The position numbers and the translations under genes were made by a program. 64,000 nucleotides of DNA from the NCBI GenBank assembly GCA_006386115.1, contig VFIW01000049.1, positions 278,141 to 342,140 of the forward strand, in the 5' to 3' direction. The DNA is from Globisporangium splendens (taxonomy: Eukaryota > Oomycota > Peronosporomycetes > Pythiales > Pythiaceae). The notes below the pieces were generated by a model. It was given only the letters and a program-made list of their open reading frames with translations, was not told the origin of the DNA and did no database searches. Positions within the stretch are counted from its first letter, which is position 1; each line of letters starts with the position of its first letter. Shown here in pieces: positions 21,626 to 36,312 of this stretch.

Positions 21626-24600
21626 ATGCTGAAGAAGAAAAAACCCGAGGCGGCTGCCTCCGCGGGGAAGCGCTTCCTGCGCGTGCAGGCTGAGGGCGCG
21701 CAGGGCATCCACGGGAGCGACTCCAAGTTCTCTCTTGACGCCAAACCCGACCCGTACGTCGTGTTCGTGCTGGACAATGTGACCCACAAGTGGTAGGACC
21801 GCTGTACGCTGCGATGCAGAACAATGTGGTCTGTCAGTCGAGGATGTTCGCTTTGGAGTTTGCCGATGACAAATTCAAGAAGAGGAAAGATTCAGGCGAA
21901 GTGAAGCTAACGATTGCGCTCATCGAGGAAGATAAGCCGTTGAAGCAGCCTGCCGAACAGGCTGCAAAAGAGGCGCCTCCGATGCCAGTGCCAGCGCCAG
22001 TGCCAGCAGAAGCTCCGCCTCCTAAAGAGCCTACAGACTCGAGCGTTTTGTCGCTGACGGCAACGAATGCTAAGCAAGCCGAGCTCCCAGAAAATGGCGA
22101 AGTGTTGAAGCCTGTCGATGAGAAGAAACCAGCTGAAACGCAGTCTGCGTTGGACAGACAGCAGCAAGAGGTAAATCCACCTCCAGTTGTATCTTCTCCA
22201 CCACCCGATTCGATTCCGAAATCACCAACAAGTGCAGTAGAAGGCAAGGGTAAAGCTGCTACACCTCGACTGGACGCACTAGAGCACCAACCCACGAAGC
22301 TCAACAGCGATACAACCGAGCCGCAGAAAAGCGCTGTCGAGAGCACCGTCGTTGTGCTCCAAGCGGAGCCCACTTCGCAACCAGATCAGAAGCCAAGTCA
22401 GAATTTGGTCACTCCAGTTGCACAAGTACCTGCGACTGCTTCTATCGTGGAAGCAATGAAAGTTGAACTCGTTTCCGCGAGAAATCTAACACGGCCAGTT
22501 AGCTTTGGCGCAATTTTTGATCGAAGACCAGATCCTCTCGTCACACTCGAGTTCTACGGAATGAAGAAGTCGTCTGTTGCACTAAAGGATGTTGATATCA
22601 AGAAGCCCGTCGTGTGGAATCAGGTGATGCTATCATTTGATCTTCCACACACTGCTACCAGCTCGTTGCAACGCAAAGGAGTCTCTCCGATGGACCTTAT
22701 CATCCACGTGAAGGACGAGAATCTCCTCAAGCCTACTTATATGGGCGGGACGAAAGTTAGCCTTGCAGAATTTTTCCTTGATCGCGAGGAAAGTGGTTGA
22801 TTTTGGAGATGAAAAGTTATCGAAGCGAAAGCAGTGTGGAGAGATAACCCTTCGTTTTCACTTCATACTAGAAGCGCAAGCAGAAGCCCCTCTTCCCCAA
22901 CCAGCTGCGGAAGCTCGAGTCGAAGGTACTGATACGAGTTCGATAGACTCTTCCGCAACACCTAAACTTGAGACATCAGAACCTGGAGAAAGTCCGCAGT
23001 CTGCTGACCCAAGCAGGAGAAAAGCGATCACTTCTCCGCCGTTAGACACTCAACAAATATCAAGCGACGTCAAAATGCTGTCAATTGAGGCACTCTGCGG
23101 TCGGAACTTGACGCACCCCAGCGCGCAAGCCAATCCAAAAGGCATCCTAAAAGCTCTTTTTGATCGCAAACCAGACCCGTACGTCACATTTGTGTTTGGA
23201 GGGCAGGCAAAGAAATGCCCACCACTGAAAGATGTCGATGTTGCGTTTTTCGAGTGGCGTAACGCTGTTCAAATTTTTGACATCACCCAAAAGCCCTATC
23301 CAAAGGAGCTAATTGTTCATGTACGTGACGAAGACGCTGTGGGAAAGGACTCATACATGGCAGGAGCGAAGATTTCGCTCGAGAATATGTGGGAAGCTAC
23401 CGCCAGATCGTCAAACGCCGACGCTGAACTCGTGAAGGCATATCCTCTCACATTTATAGATGAACAGCTCACGAAACAGAAGACATGTGGAGAAATTACT
23501 TTGCGCTTTCGGTGGGTGTATGCTGAGTCCCCACTTCCTCTTATTGAAAGTCTCCACCCGACCGCAAATGACCTCAATCGCTTACGGTGTAAATCTCGAT
23601 TATCTGAGCAATCAAAAGAAGCACACTTTTCTTTCCTTCGGCAAACACGATATGGAGACTCAGACCGATTCATTTCATCCGACAAAGGGCCAGTCAATTG
23701 GATGGAGGACTTGCTTCAATGTGATATATTCCAGTATGCAAATTGCAGCTGCGAAAGACAAAGACTCGCTGGAGGTCGAAGTCCAGCTTTTGCAGACATC
23801 AGGGAAAAAAGCAGCCAAATCCATTGGCAGCGTTCAACTGAACTTGTGGGGCCTCCTAAACAATAGCAACTCAAGCGAAAGCCACCTCATCACTACACAA
23901 ACGATGACCCTGGGCTGAACCGAAGTACGTGAAGCGGAAAGAAAATCCTGTCCGCTCGATGCTCAAGACTCGCCCACTGGAAAATGCTGGAGCAAACCCA
24001 ATCTGGAACGAATATTTACGCCTCGAGTACCGGCTTCCTCCACCAGCAACCGTTGCGTCAAATATTCCGATCGGAAAAGCTATAGAAGAAAAGAACCATG
24101 CACTCACTGAGACAACCCAAATGCTGCCGCCGCCGATCGTTCAAGTCGGGATATACGATATTGAAGTTGTGAGTACTGTTCGATTCAATGTGTATCCTGG
24201 CTACCTGTTGATGTTCACTTTCGTTGCATTGGTCAATTTTGCTAGCCCGGAGAAAGGAATGGCAGCAAGATTATTGGAAAGAGTGAAGTTCTGTTGAGCG
24301 CGTTCCTGTTGACAAGCGTTGATCCCTCGTTAGAGACTCAAAACGCGGTTGCCATGAAAATCGATATTCATTTGAAGGACAAGAAGACTGGCGTGCTACA
24401 TGTGCAAGGTATTTTTGAGCCCTTGGACGCGGAGAAAGGACCAGAGACAGACACCCAACAAGTCATGCTTAGCGATGTCTCTCGGCCTATTAGAAGGAAC
24501 CTCAGCGCAAAAGCAAAAAATGCAAGAAATGCTTCGGATGCAGCAGCTGCGAATAGCACCGAGATAACGAGTCGGAAGCTTCTGCCTGGTCGACTTGAGA

Positions 24601-27600
24601 TTCATCTTATCTCCGTTCGGCGCAGCGAACCGAATTCTGCAGACAATGCACTTGTAGCCCATTTATGGCTAAACTCGAGCGTTCACAATCGCAAAGAGAT
24701 GAATAGTAAAGGAGAACCGAGCAATTGCAGCGTCGATGGAGTACAAGGCGGCGATATTGTGTGGGATCGACAGGCTACCTTCTACGCAAAGGACATTTCG
24801 ACGGAGCTGCTACGAGTGGAAGTTTTGACTCGAACGTAAGTTTTTCATGTCTTTTTTGTTGGAAAATGAGATCAGAAACTAACCCTCGTTTAGTGGTAAC
24901 ACTGTAGGTTCGTTGAAGCTCCCTCTTTCGGGTATTCAATCCTACGGCACTGGGCAGATGATAAGGGACTCGCATCCGCTGATTGCTCCAGCCGTCGCAG
25001 TGAAATCTCCTTTGTTTCCAAAGTCAGCCCCACCACCGGCGAATACAATTATGATTGAGGTCGTTTTTTATCCCGACCAGGAACTATTTCAACCGTTGGA
25101 GACAAAGCTTGGCGAGCTAGAGGGTTCACAGGAGTCAGTTATGGTTCTGCGGTGTGGAAGATTAGTCTTCAGTGAGGAAAAGAATAGCAAGCCACGCGTG
25201 AGCTGACCAGAAGCTACAATGTTGCAACAAAAGTCGACAGAGGCGGAAGTTGCATGCAAGTTCACGCTTATTGGGGGTGCCACGACAGCTGGAAGCAGTT
25301 GCAGTGCTTATCAGCAAAAGATTGCAGCACGTCACTGCTTTGTCGATTGGAACGAAGTTTTATTCCTCCAACTTGGCTGCTCGGCGCACAAGTTCATCCA
25401 GAAGTCAGCAGCAATGGGTGCTTGTCCGCTGCTTCGCATCGAGCTTATGATGAAACGAAAAAGCGGACGTTTCCCGGAACAGATCACGACATTTGAGATG
25501 TCGCTTGTCGGATTGTTCTATGCTGATCGAACAGAGAGAATATCGAAGTGGTGTGCGCTCTACAACGTTATCGAAGCGTCTCAGGCACTTCTGACTGGCG
25601 TTTTGGAGCTTGAGATAGTAACTGCACCTGCTGCATCTCTTCAAAGCATCCTACCAGATGCGGTTTTGGAAAGCGCGTCGTGCTTGAATGCCATACCTGG
25701 CGTACTCTGCATCCGCTTTATTGCGGGAAGAAACCTCATTGACGTTGACCCCAATGGAGAGCAAGACCCGTACGTTGTCGCAAAGATTGCACCATATTTT
25801 CCTGCGATTGGATCACTTTTGAATGCCTGTCAAACTGGTATTTCGATGAATGGAGGATGCCATCCGCAGTGGAACTCCCCCGTGTTTCATTTCCAAATTC
25901 GAGATCTTCGAACGGATTATGTTCGTATCGATGTAATCGACAGCAACGAAGAAGATCATCTCGCAGATGCATATGTTGGCGGTATTACCATTGCAGCCGC
26001 TTCCTTGTTCCCGGATGAGGCAGTATCGACGAAGATATTGAATGGCAAAACCAAGTGGCTCGAGGCGTGGCTGCCTATTTATCCGGTCCTCGAGAATGGG
26101 AAAACCGGGAATGACGACATATCTGGCGAAATCCGTGTGGATTATCGCTTCATATCCCAAAATTACTTCGATCATGCTGAAAATTTCGAGCAGAAAGCAC
26201 TGCCCACGTCTCCGTACAAGCTGGAGTCGACTCGGGAGCAACTCGAGGCGGTTGGTCCCGGTAGATTCTACTCTCACGTTATTCGAGCAAGAAGGATATC
26301 ATGCCAAAAAGGAATGCAACCTGGGGTGCGAGTATAATGCCAAGCCACTGGGGTTTCCAAAGTTACAAAGCCAGCGATCGGTTCGATTCAAGATCCCGTG
26401 TGGGACGAGCAAATTCTCGAGATTGAGTGGTCGGATCAAGTTCACGACGACTCGATATCGATGGCGACGACCGTGTCAGTTGAAATCGTTGATTTGGCAG
26501 TGAGAACAGCGAACACAAACGCAATGGCTGTGATCACGTTCAGTTTTGTCAATCTGGACGCCTTTCTCTCGTATCCGACAGCAGCAAGCTACGCGTATCA
26601 CGATCTCGGGACTAGTCGAGACAAAGAGCCACCGTCGTGTTTACTTATGGGCTGCCAGTTTGTTCCTAGAGGCAGGGAGAGCGAGGTCGTGCCATTTCAA
26701 CGAAAACAACGAGACAGTTGCAAAAGTTCAAAGGGCCAACTTCATGTCACGATCGTGCAAAACAAGTACAATCTCCCCTTTTACTTCCGTCATATGGTGA
26801 TGAACAAAAAGCAAATCGTGAGGTTCCGACTGCTAAGCGGTGGATACGATAAAGATAATCAAGTCGAGGTTCAAGAGCAGCACTTCAGCGTTCCTCACAC
26901 TGCAATCGACAAGCTGCTTGAAAGTGATGGGGTGATCAATTGGTCTGAAGGAGCGTCAAGCGAAAATGGATCGTTATCCTCGAACGCTTTGCTGTTTGAT
27001 TGTGCGGCTGTCTTGGAGTATCCTCAAGGCGTAGAATCGGCGAACGCTGTGGTTGTGAATCCCACTTTAATCTGCCAGATTGCTCTTCAAGATTGTGATA
27101 CCGACAGTGAACACATTGTGGGCGAGCTTGAGATTCCAATTTTTGACTTCATATTACTGGATGGTCATTTGGCATGCTCTTGGCACCAATTTTCGGCGCC
27201 ACCACCCAACTCTAAATCTACAGATACCTCGGTACCAGGTGCTCGCACAGTTGGAGAAATTAAGCTAGAGATGCAATATCTACCAAGTCTCGCTCCAGAG
27301 AAGGTGGGAAAGCCTGCGCAGCCGACCAGCGACCTAGCAATCATATCTGTCGAGGTGAAAGAGGCTCGCAATCTGCCTATCTTACCTCACCAAGTTTGTC
27401 TCGTCGCGGTCGAAATGCTCAGCAGCAAAGCAGAAACAAAGCCTTGTACACCGAGCTCAACCCAGGACAGCAATCCTGCAAGCCAAAAAGTGGTTTGGAA
27501 TGAAATTCTAGAGTTTCCAGCTGCATCAGCGAAAAGTCAAATTGACGCCGACCTTTTAGTCAAAATTCAAGTCCAAGACGCGCTCGATAGCAATGCTGTG

Positions 27601-30600
27601 ATCGGATCGTGCACCTGGGTGCTTCCTCATTATTTGCTGGATGGGAGTGATGCGAGTAAGAACGACCGGTCTCAAGGTGGTGATGTGGTGTTAAAACTCC
27701 AATCTGATGTCATTGCGACACACTGTGCGAAGTCAAAACGAAGCGTACCTTCAGGTGAACTCCATCTCTCGTTGAGGCGAATAGACACAGAAGATCAAGC
27801 TGAAATTACCAAGCGCAAGGTAGCAATAGAGCAGTCGGCACGTCGAGCTGGAATGTTTTATTTCCGCTTGGCTTCTCCGCTTACTGGCTCTCTATGCTCG
27901 GTTGCAGCACTCGTGCCAAGCTCGACCAAGGTTGACGAAGCAATCTGTGCCTTGGAAGATGAACTGAAGGGAGAGAACTCGCTATCCTTATCATCAAAAG
28001 GAAGGAGCAAATGGAAGCAAATTAGCGAAGTTGACACTGGCGTTCTTCCGGTTGATGGTGATTGCCTCCCTGAGAAACACAAGATCGCGATTCTATTGTC
28101 AACGAAACCAACCTCGTCTACTGACGAAGAACATGGCGCTGTTGTAGGATTTATTGAACTCAACCCACGACGCCTGGTATCAGCAACCAAGGCGCCAAAA
28201 AGCGAGATCTCCCAGCAGCTACCGGTTCAAGTTTGGCACTCTTCTCCGCCAGCCAAGACGAAAGACCAACGTGTGCAAGCTTTTCTTGGCAAGCTTGAAG
28301 ACATGCAACTTGCGCTGCGTTTCAAGTATATGAAGGCATTTCAATGCCAACTTTACCTGAAATTGCTGAAGCTAGAGTCGCCGACGGCCAACATTTTTGC
28401 TGCAAACGCCAAGAGTTCATCTCGAGTCGATATGCGGCTCTTGCATTCCAAAGAGCAGTGGATCAAGTCAGCCCTTGGTGTGCTAAATCTGAAAACGAAC
28501 CAGATAGAGTGGGAGAGCAGCAGAGCTGGCAATCCGATTCCATTCTTTTACTCGAACGAGCACGAAATCTCTGAGCCAGTTTACAACTCGTGCTGTTTCG
28601 ATTAGAGAATCCGTCAAGTGAAGACACTGGTGCGCGAGAAGCGTATGACCAGATTTCTCTGCTGAGCATACTCACTGATGCAAATACGAGTGAGGGCAAA
28701 GTGTATCCTTTGCAAGTGGAAATGACTACAACCAGCCAAAGCGCATCCGGCAGCAGACTGAGCATGCATTTGGAGGTAATTTTTGTGGGTGATGATGAAT
28801 CGTTTGAAGACAAAGACGCACGAGTCGTGAAAGAGCGCAAAGAAAAAGCGTTCATATTGGCTGAGGGTGCTGTCGAATTGAAAAGATTGTTTGCCTTCAT
28901 GGGCGGCGACGAAGAAACACCGCTAAAGATCAGTGATTTGAAAGCTCATCTGATTGAAGGAGACGAAATGGACAATAACGGAACGGAGAAAGCGCGAGAA
29001 GTGCTTCAGCATGCAGCGGATATGGAAACGGACGGGGACATTGACAAACTTTTTGCCGCGATGGATGTGAATGGAGATGGCATGCTCTCGTGGGATGAAT
29101 ATGCAGACCGCATACAGAATATACACGCACTGGCTCATGCAAAAGCCACGCAGCCCCAAGTAACCACTGGACCTAATAATGACGGCGAGACTAAGGTTGA
29201 AGAGGGTATTGCCAATAGCGACAGCACAAAAGACGAGGAACCTGAGATCAAGGCGGATGAGGCAAATCATGACAAAGCAGCAGATACTCTTTCAGTCAGT
29301 TCAACATGCAGCTCATTGTCAACACTATCAAGGCTAATCGAAAAGCAGCAAATAGAAGAGCTGGGAAAGATCGATGAGTATGTTGCACCCGCTCCGGCAA
29401 AGGAAACGGTCGACCCAGACGTTGCATTTACTCAAGTGAAGGAGCCCAAGAATCAAGCCCTTGCAGAACCCGTGCCAGAGCGACCTACAGCAGCTCGCTC
29501 ACCTGAACCTGTGGATCATCGACCGTCTGAAATGCAAATGCCCAGCATTCCTACTCGCCGGTCGCAGCATAGCCAGGATCGCGTGAAATCGCAAGATCAT
29601 CAGCCTCCAAGACTGCGAGAGAAGGCCAATGAACGACAGGAAGAATCAATCGTCATGCCAGCTGCACCAAAGCAGCGATATCCAGTTTTGAACTCTTATG
29701 TCCTAGACTGGAAAGTCGAAGATGTAATGCTGTGGCTGACCTCGGAGATGGAGCTGAGCCAGTATTGCGAAGCCTTTCAAAAAAATGCTGTGAATGGAAA
29801 GCTACTGCTAACCCTGACCGAACAAGAGCTTGAGAGTGAAATGGGCGTTGCCGCTCCACTGCACAAGCACAAACTAATGAACCAAATCAAAGAGTATCAA
29901 GACAAGTTCGGCGAACCTCAGGCACCACCTCGAAGTCCTGGCAAGAAAAAGAACCGAAAGCCTCAGCTAGTAGAGACAACGCTGCTTGAAACACCCTCAT
30001 TCCTCAAACGCGAGCAACTGATCACCAAACAAAGCAAAAAGCTCTTGAAGACACCAACTCGAAGAATTTCATAGCCGGTAAAGGGAGTGAGAGTAGCAAG
30101 ATTTTTCGTGCAACAACAAGACTCGTCAGTCAGCCACAAAACGCAACGTCATCCAAACTTGAAAACCAGGGCGAGAGCTATCACGATGCGATGCAAGACA
30201 TCATGGAATCCATTCGCACACACAGTCCTCCTCCAGAAGAAGACACTCCAGCTCGAGAAACTCTTGCATCAACCCAACAGAGCGATTCCCTCTCGACTCC
30301 AGCTTTCCCACTTATCCAGATTGGGTCGGTGACAAACACCAACGAGCTCTTTGAAATCGTGAAACAGCGTGTTTTGCAATTGAGTCAAGTGCTGCTGCCA
30401 CTTTCGAAGGAGAGACAGGAGGCTTTCAGTGACTTTGGTGATGATGCAGACGATTCGAGTGAGCCGGAAGAGCAGGACGACGAAAAAGTGGGACTACATT
30501 TGGCTTTTCACGCATTCGCAAGCACGTCACGGTCTTCGAAGATCTCCCGTGCCAAATTTCAGGACGGTTTACTGTCGTTGTTGTCCATCGATATCTCTTG

Positions 30601-31582
30601 GCACCAATTTGATCTGTTGTTTCGTCGCCTTGACGTCGACTGCGACGGGGAGTTATCTCTTGACGAGTTCTGCGAAGTATTCCAACGAAACCACCTGAGT
30701 TTCCAGCGAGAGGATCTGCTGTTTCTGGAGGACGCACTCGTCAACTCCGTCATCGAGAAACTGGAAACCCAGCAATGGACTCTCATTGAGCTCTTCAAAG
30801 CGTTTGACCGTGATGGCAGCGGGGAGATCTCGATTGCTGAGTTTGCTACCTTGGTGCGTTTTCTATTCACGCGAAAAGACAAAAGGAAGCTTATCCAGTC
30901 AGGTAAAGATTCCAAAAAGCGAAGCAAACGGCTCGTGTACTTGCTGATGTCGTGCCTGGACGTGTCGGCGGATCGACGGATCAGTCTGCAAGAGTTTTTG
31001 CGCTTTTTCTTCGTGATCTGGTCCTCTCGGCTCATGGAAGTGCAGGATCAGCTCTTTGACTATGAGAACTCCCAAAAAGCCGAGACAACTCTGAAAAGTA
31101 AGGACATTGTCGAGAGTCTGCGAGCACAGAAGAAGATGATGCGAAGAGTGCTGCACACCAATTTCTCGCGTCCTTTCCGAGACTCGATGCGATGCGTTGA
31201 TGTGAACATGCCGAGTCCTTTCAACGGCTTGCTCTCGCGACTTCAATTGCTGCCCACGACCCCGAATGCGACGTTTGCGAGCGAGACGACAATGAGCGAG
31301 TCGCAGCCGCTTCAGATCTGGCAAGTGCTGCAGGGTCAGACGTCGACAAGCCACCGGAATCCGATGTCCTTGACGGCACTGTATGCCGAATCAGAGGCCA
31401 GATCCATGGAGGAGTCTTGGAAGCGCGTCCAAAAGGGCAAAAACGAGGTGCTGCGCACGCGTCTGACTCGGAAGCGCGAACCAGAGCGGTCGAATGCAGT
31501 GCTGCAGACGCCGTCGTCCCGAGTTGCACTGGACGGAGCAGCCAAGCTCAAATTCGACCATCGGAACCCCACGACGAGATGA
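21626..31582 (+). pseudogene. Giant multi-C2, EF-hand and SAM domain protein, reading frame broken several times
   Basis: One 10 kb coding region of roughly 3,200 codons. It begins MLKKKKPEAAASAGKRFLRV and contains a series of C2 domains. Markers are DPYVVFVLD at 21750, RRPDPLVTLEFYG, RKPDPYVTFVFGG, NPIWNEYLRLEY, and VLCIRFIAGRNL with QDPYVVAKIAP. An EF-hand (AMDVNGDGMLSWDEY) and a SAM domain (WKVEDVMLWLTSEMELSQYCEAF) follow. The end has more EF-hands (RRLDVDCDGELSLDEF, FDRDGSGEISIAEF). Two ordinary introns are visible, 24169–24245 and 24836–24893. Frame breaks occur near 21795 (with loss of the middle of the first C2 domain), 22790, 23530, 23912 and 30065. In-frame stops lie at 25204 (TGA) and 26335 (TAA). 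A frame change near 28510 could be a 71 nt intron (28509–28579). Ca2+/phospholipid-regulated scaffold is the inferred original role. Confidence 0.75.
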
Positions 31583-31907
31583 CGAAAGGAAAACAGCAAA
31601 GCATAATGCGGATCCATTCCAGTTTTGTGCGTTGCGCAAGGACACAAAGCAGATAAGTGAATGCCAGCGCCTATTTGCAAAAGGCGCATTATTGTGCAGA
31701 CACGCCGCGGCACACACGCACTGCTCGACTATGTGCAGGATCTAATGATACACGCAAACAAACAAAGCACGCCACCGCATTTTCTGCTTCACAAATGGTT
31801 CAATATTGACACACATTAAACTAGCGCTCCCAACGCACACAAGCGCGAACAAAAGATACCCATGCGCGCCGTCGTCTATGCTGCTACAACAGGCACTACG
31901 TTGCTGC

Positions 31908-31956
31908 GCATTCGCACAGAGCATTCGCACAGAGCATTCGCACAGAGCATTCACGA
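31908..31956. repeat. 13 bp tandem repeat
   Basis: GCATTCGCACAGA occurs three times in a row, followed by a partial, diverged fourth copy (GCATTCACGA). Confidence 0.9.
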
Positions 31957-32547
31957 TGAGTCGGTCGCATGGCCGCGCACACACACCATAAGATTGCGAT
32001 AACCTCTCCCCCTCTTCGACTCGAAAGAGCCACGTTCAACGTCACGCTTCATCGACAATCACTCTCTGTTTGGCAACCTTTGACCTTTTGAGTGGGTCAT
32101 TTTTTACACAGTGGAAAGCTGTCTTTCGTTCCAGAATGAATTTCTGGTATGCTATAAATCCGCTGTATGAGTGATCTTTGCAGCTAACAGCAGTCGCAAT
32201 AAAACGCAACTTGGATCTTTCATAGAAAAGCACTCATATGGACCACGTGGCCTCCCCTACCCGCGGGACTCTGCTCATTCATTGCGAGCGTTGACCCCAC
32301 GGTAAGGGTGGGAGGTGCCCTGTCGCGGATCATTTGACTTGGTTTTGTATTGCATGTCGCCTGGGAGAACAAGGGTCGCAGTTTGCGTTGCACTGCCCTA
32401 TTCGTTCTTCGAACATGCGTTTCTCAGATCAGAGTGATGGTTGATGGGATCAGACCCTTCTTCCGCATATTAAGAGACTACAAGTCCGCAGAGTCAATAT
32501 CACCCTACTATAACAGTTGACGGTGTAGCGTACATTGATAGCTATAA

Positions 32548-33432
<885 letters not shown>

Positions 33433-33740
33433 GTGTTTTGCTACAGCTCTCACTAAGAAATTGAATTGATGTCTGCTATTGTCGACCTCCTTTGTCTTGC
33501 GGGTTTTTCTTGTTGCGTTGCCGTTTCTTGTGTTGCCTGTGTGATTTTTGTGTTTCGTGGTGTGCGTGTGCTTTGTTGGCGATCTGTGTAACACGACAGG
33601 ACCTGCCCAGATGCGATGGTTGTGGTGGTTGTGTGCGAGATGGCTCCCCTTTTAGACTCAAAACTGCCGTAGTCTGGTCTCACCTGTCGTCACCTTGGTC
33701 TTCTCCCAATAAGTCGTGCAGGTGAGCAGTCGTGACGCCC
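33433..33740. other. Intergenic region
   Basis: 308 nt between polyubiquitin 2 and POC5 on the same strand. It is G/T-rich and has no ORF with support. It presumably holds the ubiquitin 3' UTR and the POC5 promoter. Confidence 0.5.
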
Positions 33741-36019
33741 ATGAAGCAAGTGGCCGAAAGCGGCGAGGAACTGAGCGACAAGGAATGGCGTCAAATGCAC
33801 CGCACGCTCTCCCAACTCCAGTTTGAGCCTGTGCCCGAGACACCGGCGCTGCTTCCGCGGTCTCTCTATGATGAAAACGACGAAGATGATAACGAGCAGG
33901 TAAAGGACGACGAAGCGGAGCTGGAGCCCGCGAAGAGACACCAGGAGAGCGACGAGGAGAGCGTCCAAAGTCTCACTTCCAACCATCAGGAGTCGCCGCC
34001 AGGTAACAGCACACGGCAGATGAGCGATGCGCGCGCTACGACGGTGGTAGCAGACATGTGAGTCTCTTGATTCAGAATGACAACTGGTCGCAATCTTTGA
34101 CCCATGTTTGGCTCGTTCATCTTTCTATTCAGCGAGAGTGGCCGCCGAAAGAGTCCAACGAAGCAGATCTCGTTCGAGCTGCCGTCGACGTCGACGTCGA
34201 TTGCGTTTGATGCGGTGCCACCACCTGCGCCTGCATCCTCAGTTTCTGCTTTTCCGCCTCGACCAACGAGTCTTCTTCCTACTCGAAAGAAGGGATTTAA
34301 CTATGCACTGCTTCCCGTTCCACGTTTCGCGTTCAAACAGCAAGACAAGGAAGCGATTGCTGCTATTGATACGCACATGATCGCTGCGCAGGACGCCATG
34401 CACCAAGCCGTGATGGTGATTCTATTTACAAAAGGTGTTTTGGGTAGGACAAAAGCCCAGCTGAACGCTCTTTTGCTCTTTTTGTTGTGCCTACTAGGCT
34501 GCGATCGCAGATGCTCAAGCGAAATGGACTCAGGATGTCAACTTGGAGCGCATGAAGACCGCTGCGACGCATGCAAACGATATTGCCATGTTGCAGGTAC
34601 GAGCAGCGTCCTGAGCATTAGTTTTCCTGCATTCAGGTCGCGCTTGTAATGTGCGTGCTTCATTCTTCTCCTGTTATAGAATAAAATCGAAGAGCTCAAG
34701 GAGTTCGTGGTTCAAACGGACAAGTATCACAGCCACCAAGGCACGATACTCGAGAGATACTCGACATTCACGGCCAAGCGCGCACTAAAGAATGTACGAA
34801 CTCCTCACAGTTGCATGAATTCCTGTTTGGTTTCAACAATGCTGTGTCGATCTGCTGTTTTCGTATGCAACAGACTCAGATTTGGCCCAGTCCTCAGTCC
34901 GTCTTGGCGTGCTTTCTCGCGTGGAGATCGCGGTGGGAAATGAGAAAGGCGTACGCCCAAGCCAATCGACGCGCGGCGCGCCATCTGTGGATGCGGTGCG
35001 AGAAAACACACTTGGAAGCGTGGAAGTCGGCGACGATGCAATCGCAGTTCGTGCACCGAGTCCAGCACCTCCAGGTCGAACACGAGCACCACCTGGTCGA
35101 GACTGTGAACGAGTACCAGCTGCAGATCCAGCAGCTCCAGCAGCAGTTGGAAGAAGCCAAGCACCAAATCGCAGTGTCTGAGAAACGGCAGCATCAACTG
35201 GAAGAGAATGTGGGTCAAGTGTTCCTGCGCGGTGTGTCGACTATGAACATGGAAGCGCTCACGCTGTTTAACTCGAACCATCAGCAGATGTCAAAGCGCG
35301 ACAGTGAGGATGATGTAACCCAGCAAAGGCAGTCTGATCGGGGTGATGGCGCCAAAGAAAAGCGAGGCAAGCCTGATTCAAGGACGAACGGGCTCAAAGA
35401 TGATTTGGAAGCGGCATGGGGTAGCAGCAGCAAGAGGAGCGATGAACGACATTACCAGAGTGCTGAAGCTGGTTCGGACAGTGGGCGAGCGTTTCCTGAA
35501 CGCTTGACTGGGCAGCCAATGTCACGAGACGATCTCGATGCCAAGCTGAACGAGATGCTCGTCACCTCAACCAACCGACTGGAGTGCTCGCAGAATCCAA
35601 ATCGAGTAGGAGAGATCCAGCTGCGCCAACGCAATGCATCATCATCGTCCAGCAACTTGTCGCCGTGCCCTGTTCGCCACAAACCAGGAGTGCACAGCTC
35701 GTCCTCTACGAGTGTCCTACGTAGCGCGGAAATGGTGCAACAGCACTATGTCGGCATCATGGCTGCGTCAGGAGGTCATCGTGCTGCTTCATCAACTTTC
35801 TCCTTCGAGGCGGACTTCTCGTCATTGCCCACGTCGAAGTCAAAAGCAAGCGCGAGCACAAAGTACCAAGTCGAAATGGAGTACATGCGCAGTACGATCG
35901 CAACTGGAGGAGGAACATCATTGGCTGCAGTTCGTCCACGATCCTCATCCAATCTGCGAGCGCGGTCACCTTTGAGATCATCATCAGGTAGCAGCAGCAG
36001 TAGCCGCTTCAAGTATTGA
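33741..36019 (+). CDS. POC5: POC5-like centriolar protein
   Basis: Five exons, 33741–34057, 34133–34415, 34498–34596, 34680–34793 and 34874–36019, give 652 residues. Introns are 75–83 nt and all phases agree. The N-terminal part is acidic, then Pro/Ser-rich. The middle has centrin-binding-like Trp/hydrophobic helices (SVLACFLAWRSRWEMRKAY, HLWMRCEKTHLEAWKSA) and a strong coiled coil (VNEYQLQIQQLQQQLEEA). The family hallmark FLRGVSTMNMEALTLF (animal POC5: FxRGVCALNxEAM) lies around residues 388–403. The C terminus is Ser-rich and disordered. POC5 binds centrin in the centriole lumen and supports basal body assembly, in line with flagellate zoospores. The start codon is the first ATG in frame. 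Confidence 0.9.
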
Positions 36020-36262
36020 GTTGAGCTAAAGCAAATGCACCATTTGAGCATAAAACAAGCTATTTTCGCCAAAAGCGTAGCCATTTATATCGAGGTGCTC
36101 CAAATATGGAAAAGATCAGCACGGATGTGGGTTCTCTTTCGTGGACGGCATTCGCTATTCCACGAATGTCTGATCGACTGCGGTCGTCTAAGGGTGATTC
36201 TATTTAGCAGCGTGTACCTTGAGGGCGTGCACTTATTCGATCGAGCAGCCAGTGCGCACGAA

Positions 36263-36312
36263 ATGAGTCGACAGTGTGTGCAGATTGATCTGCGGCGACA
36301 GTACTTGCCCAC
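36263..36312 (+). pseudogene. 5' part of coiled-coil gene exon 1, cut off by the Copia insertion
   Basis: ATG at 36263 opens MSRQCVQIDLRRQYLPT. The frame continues on the far side of the Copia element when one copy of the CCCAC target duplication is removed (ACG AGC GAA at 52074 onward). The start codon is a guess. The same frame is open back to 36035. Confidence 0.55.
36308..36312. repeat. Left copy of Copia target-site duplication
   Basis: CCCAC directly before the left LTR. The second copy is at 52070–52074. Confidence 0.95.

Noticed and set aside
25204..25206. In-frame TGA in the C2 gene read as selenocysteine
   Set aside because: C2 proteins are not selenoproteins, the TGA does not fall at a known Cys/Sec position, and other breaks exist in the same gene.
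26335..26373. 39 nt intron removing the TAA at 26335
   Set aside because: Too short for the 53–97 nt introns seen here, and it would delete residues that fit the C2 fold.
32255..32400. GC-rich stretch upstream of polyubiquitin 2, possible structured RNA
   Set aside because: No family motif or convincing fold could be recognised by eye.
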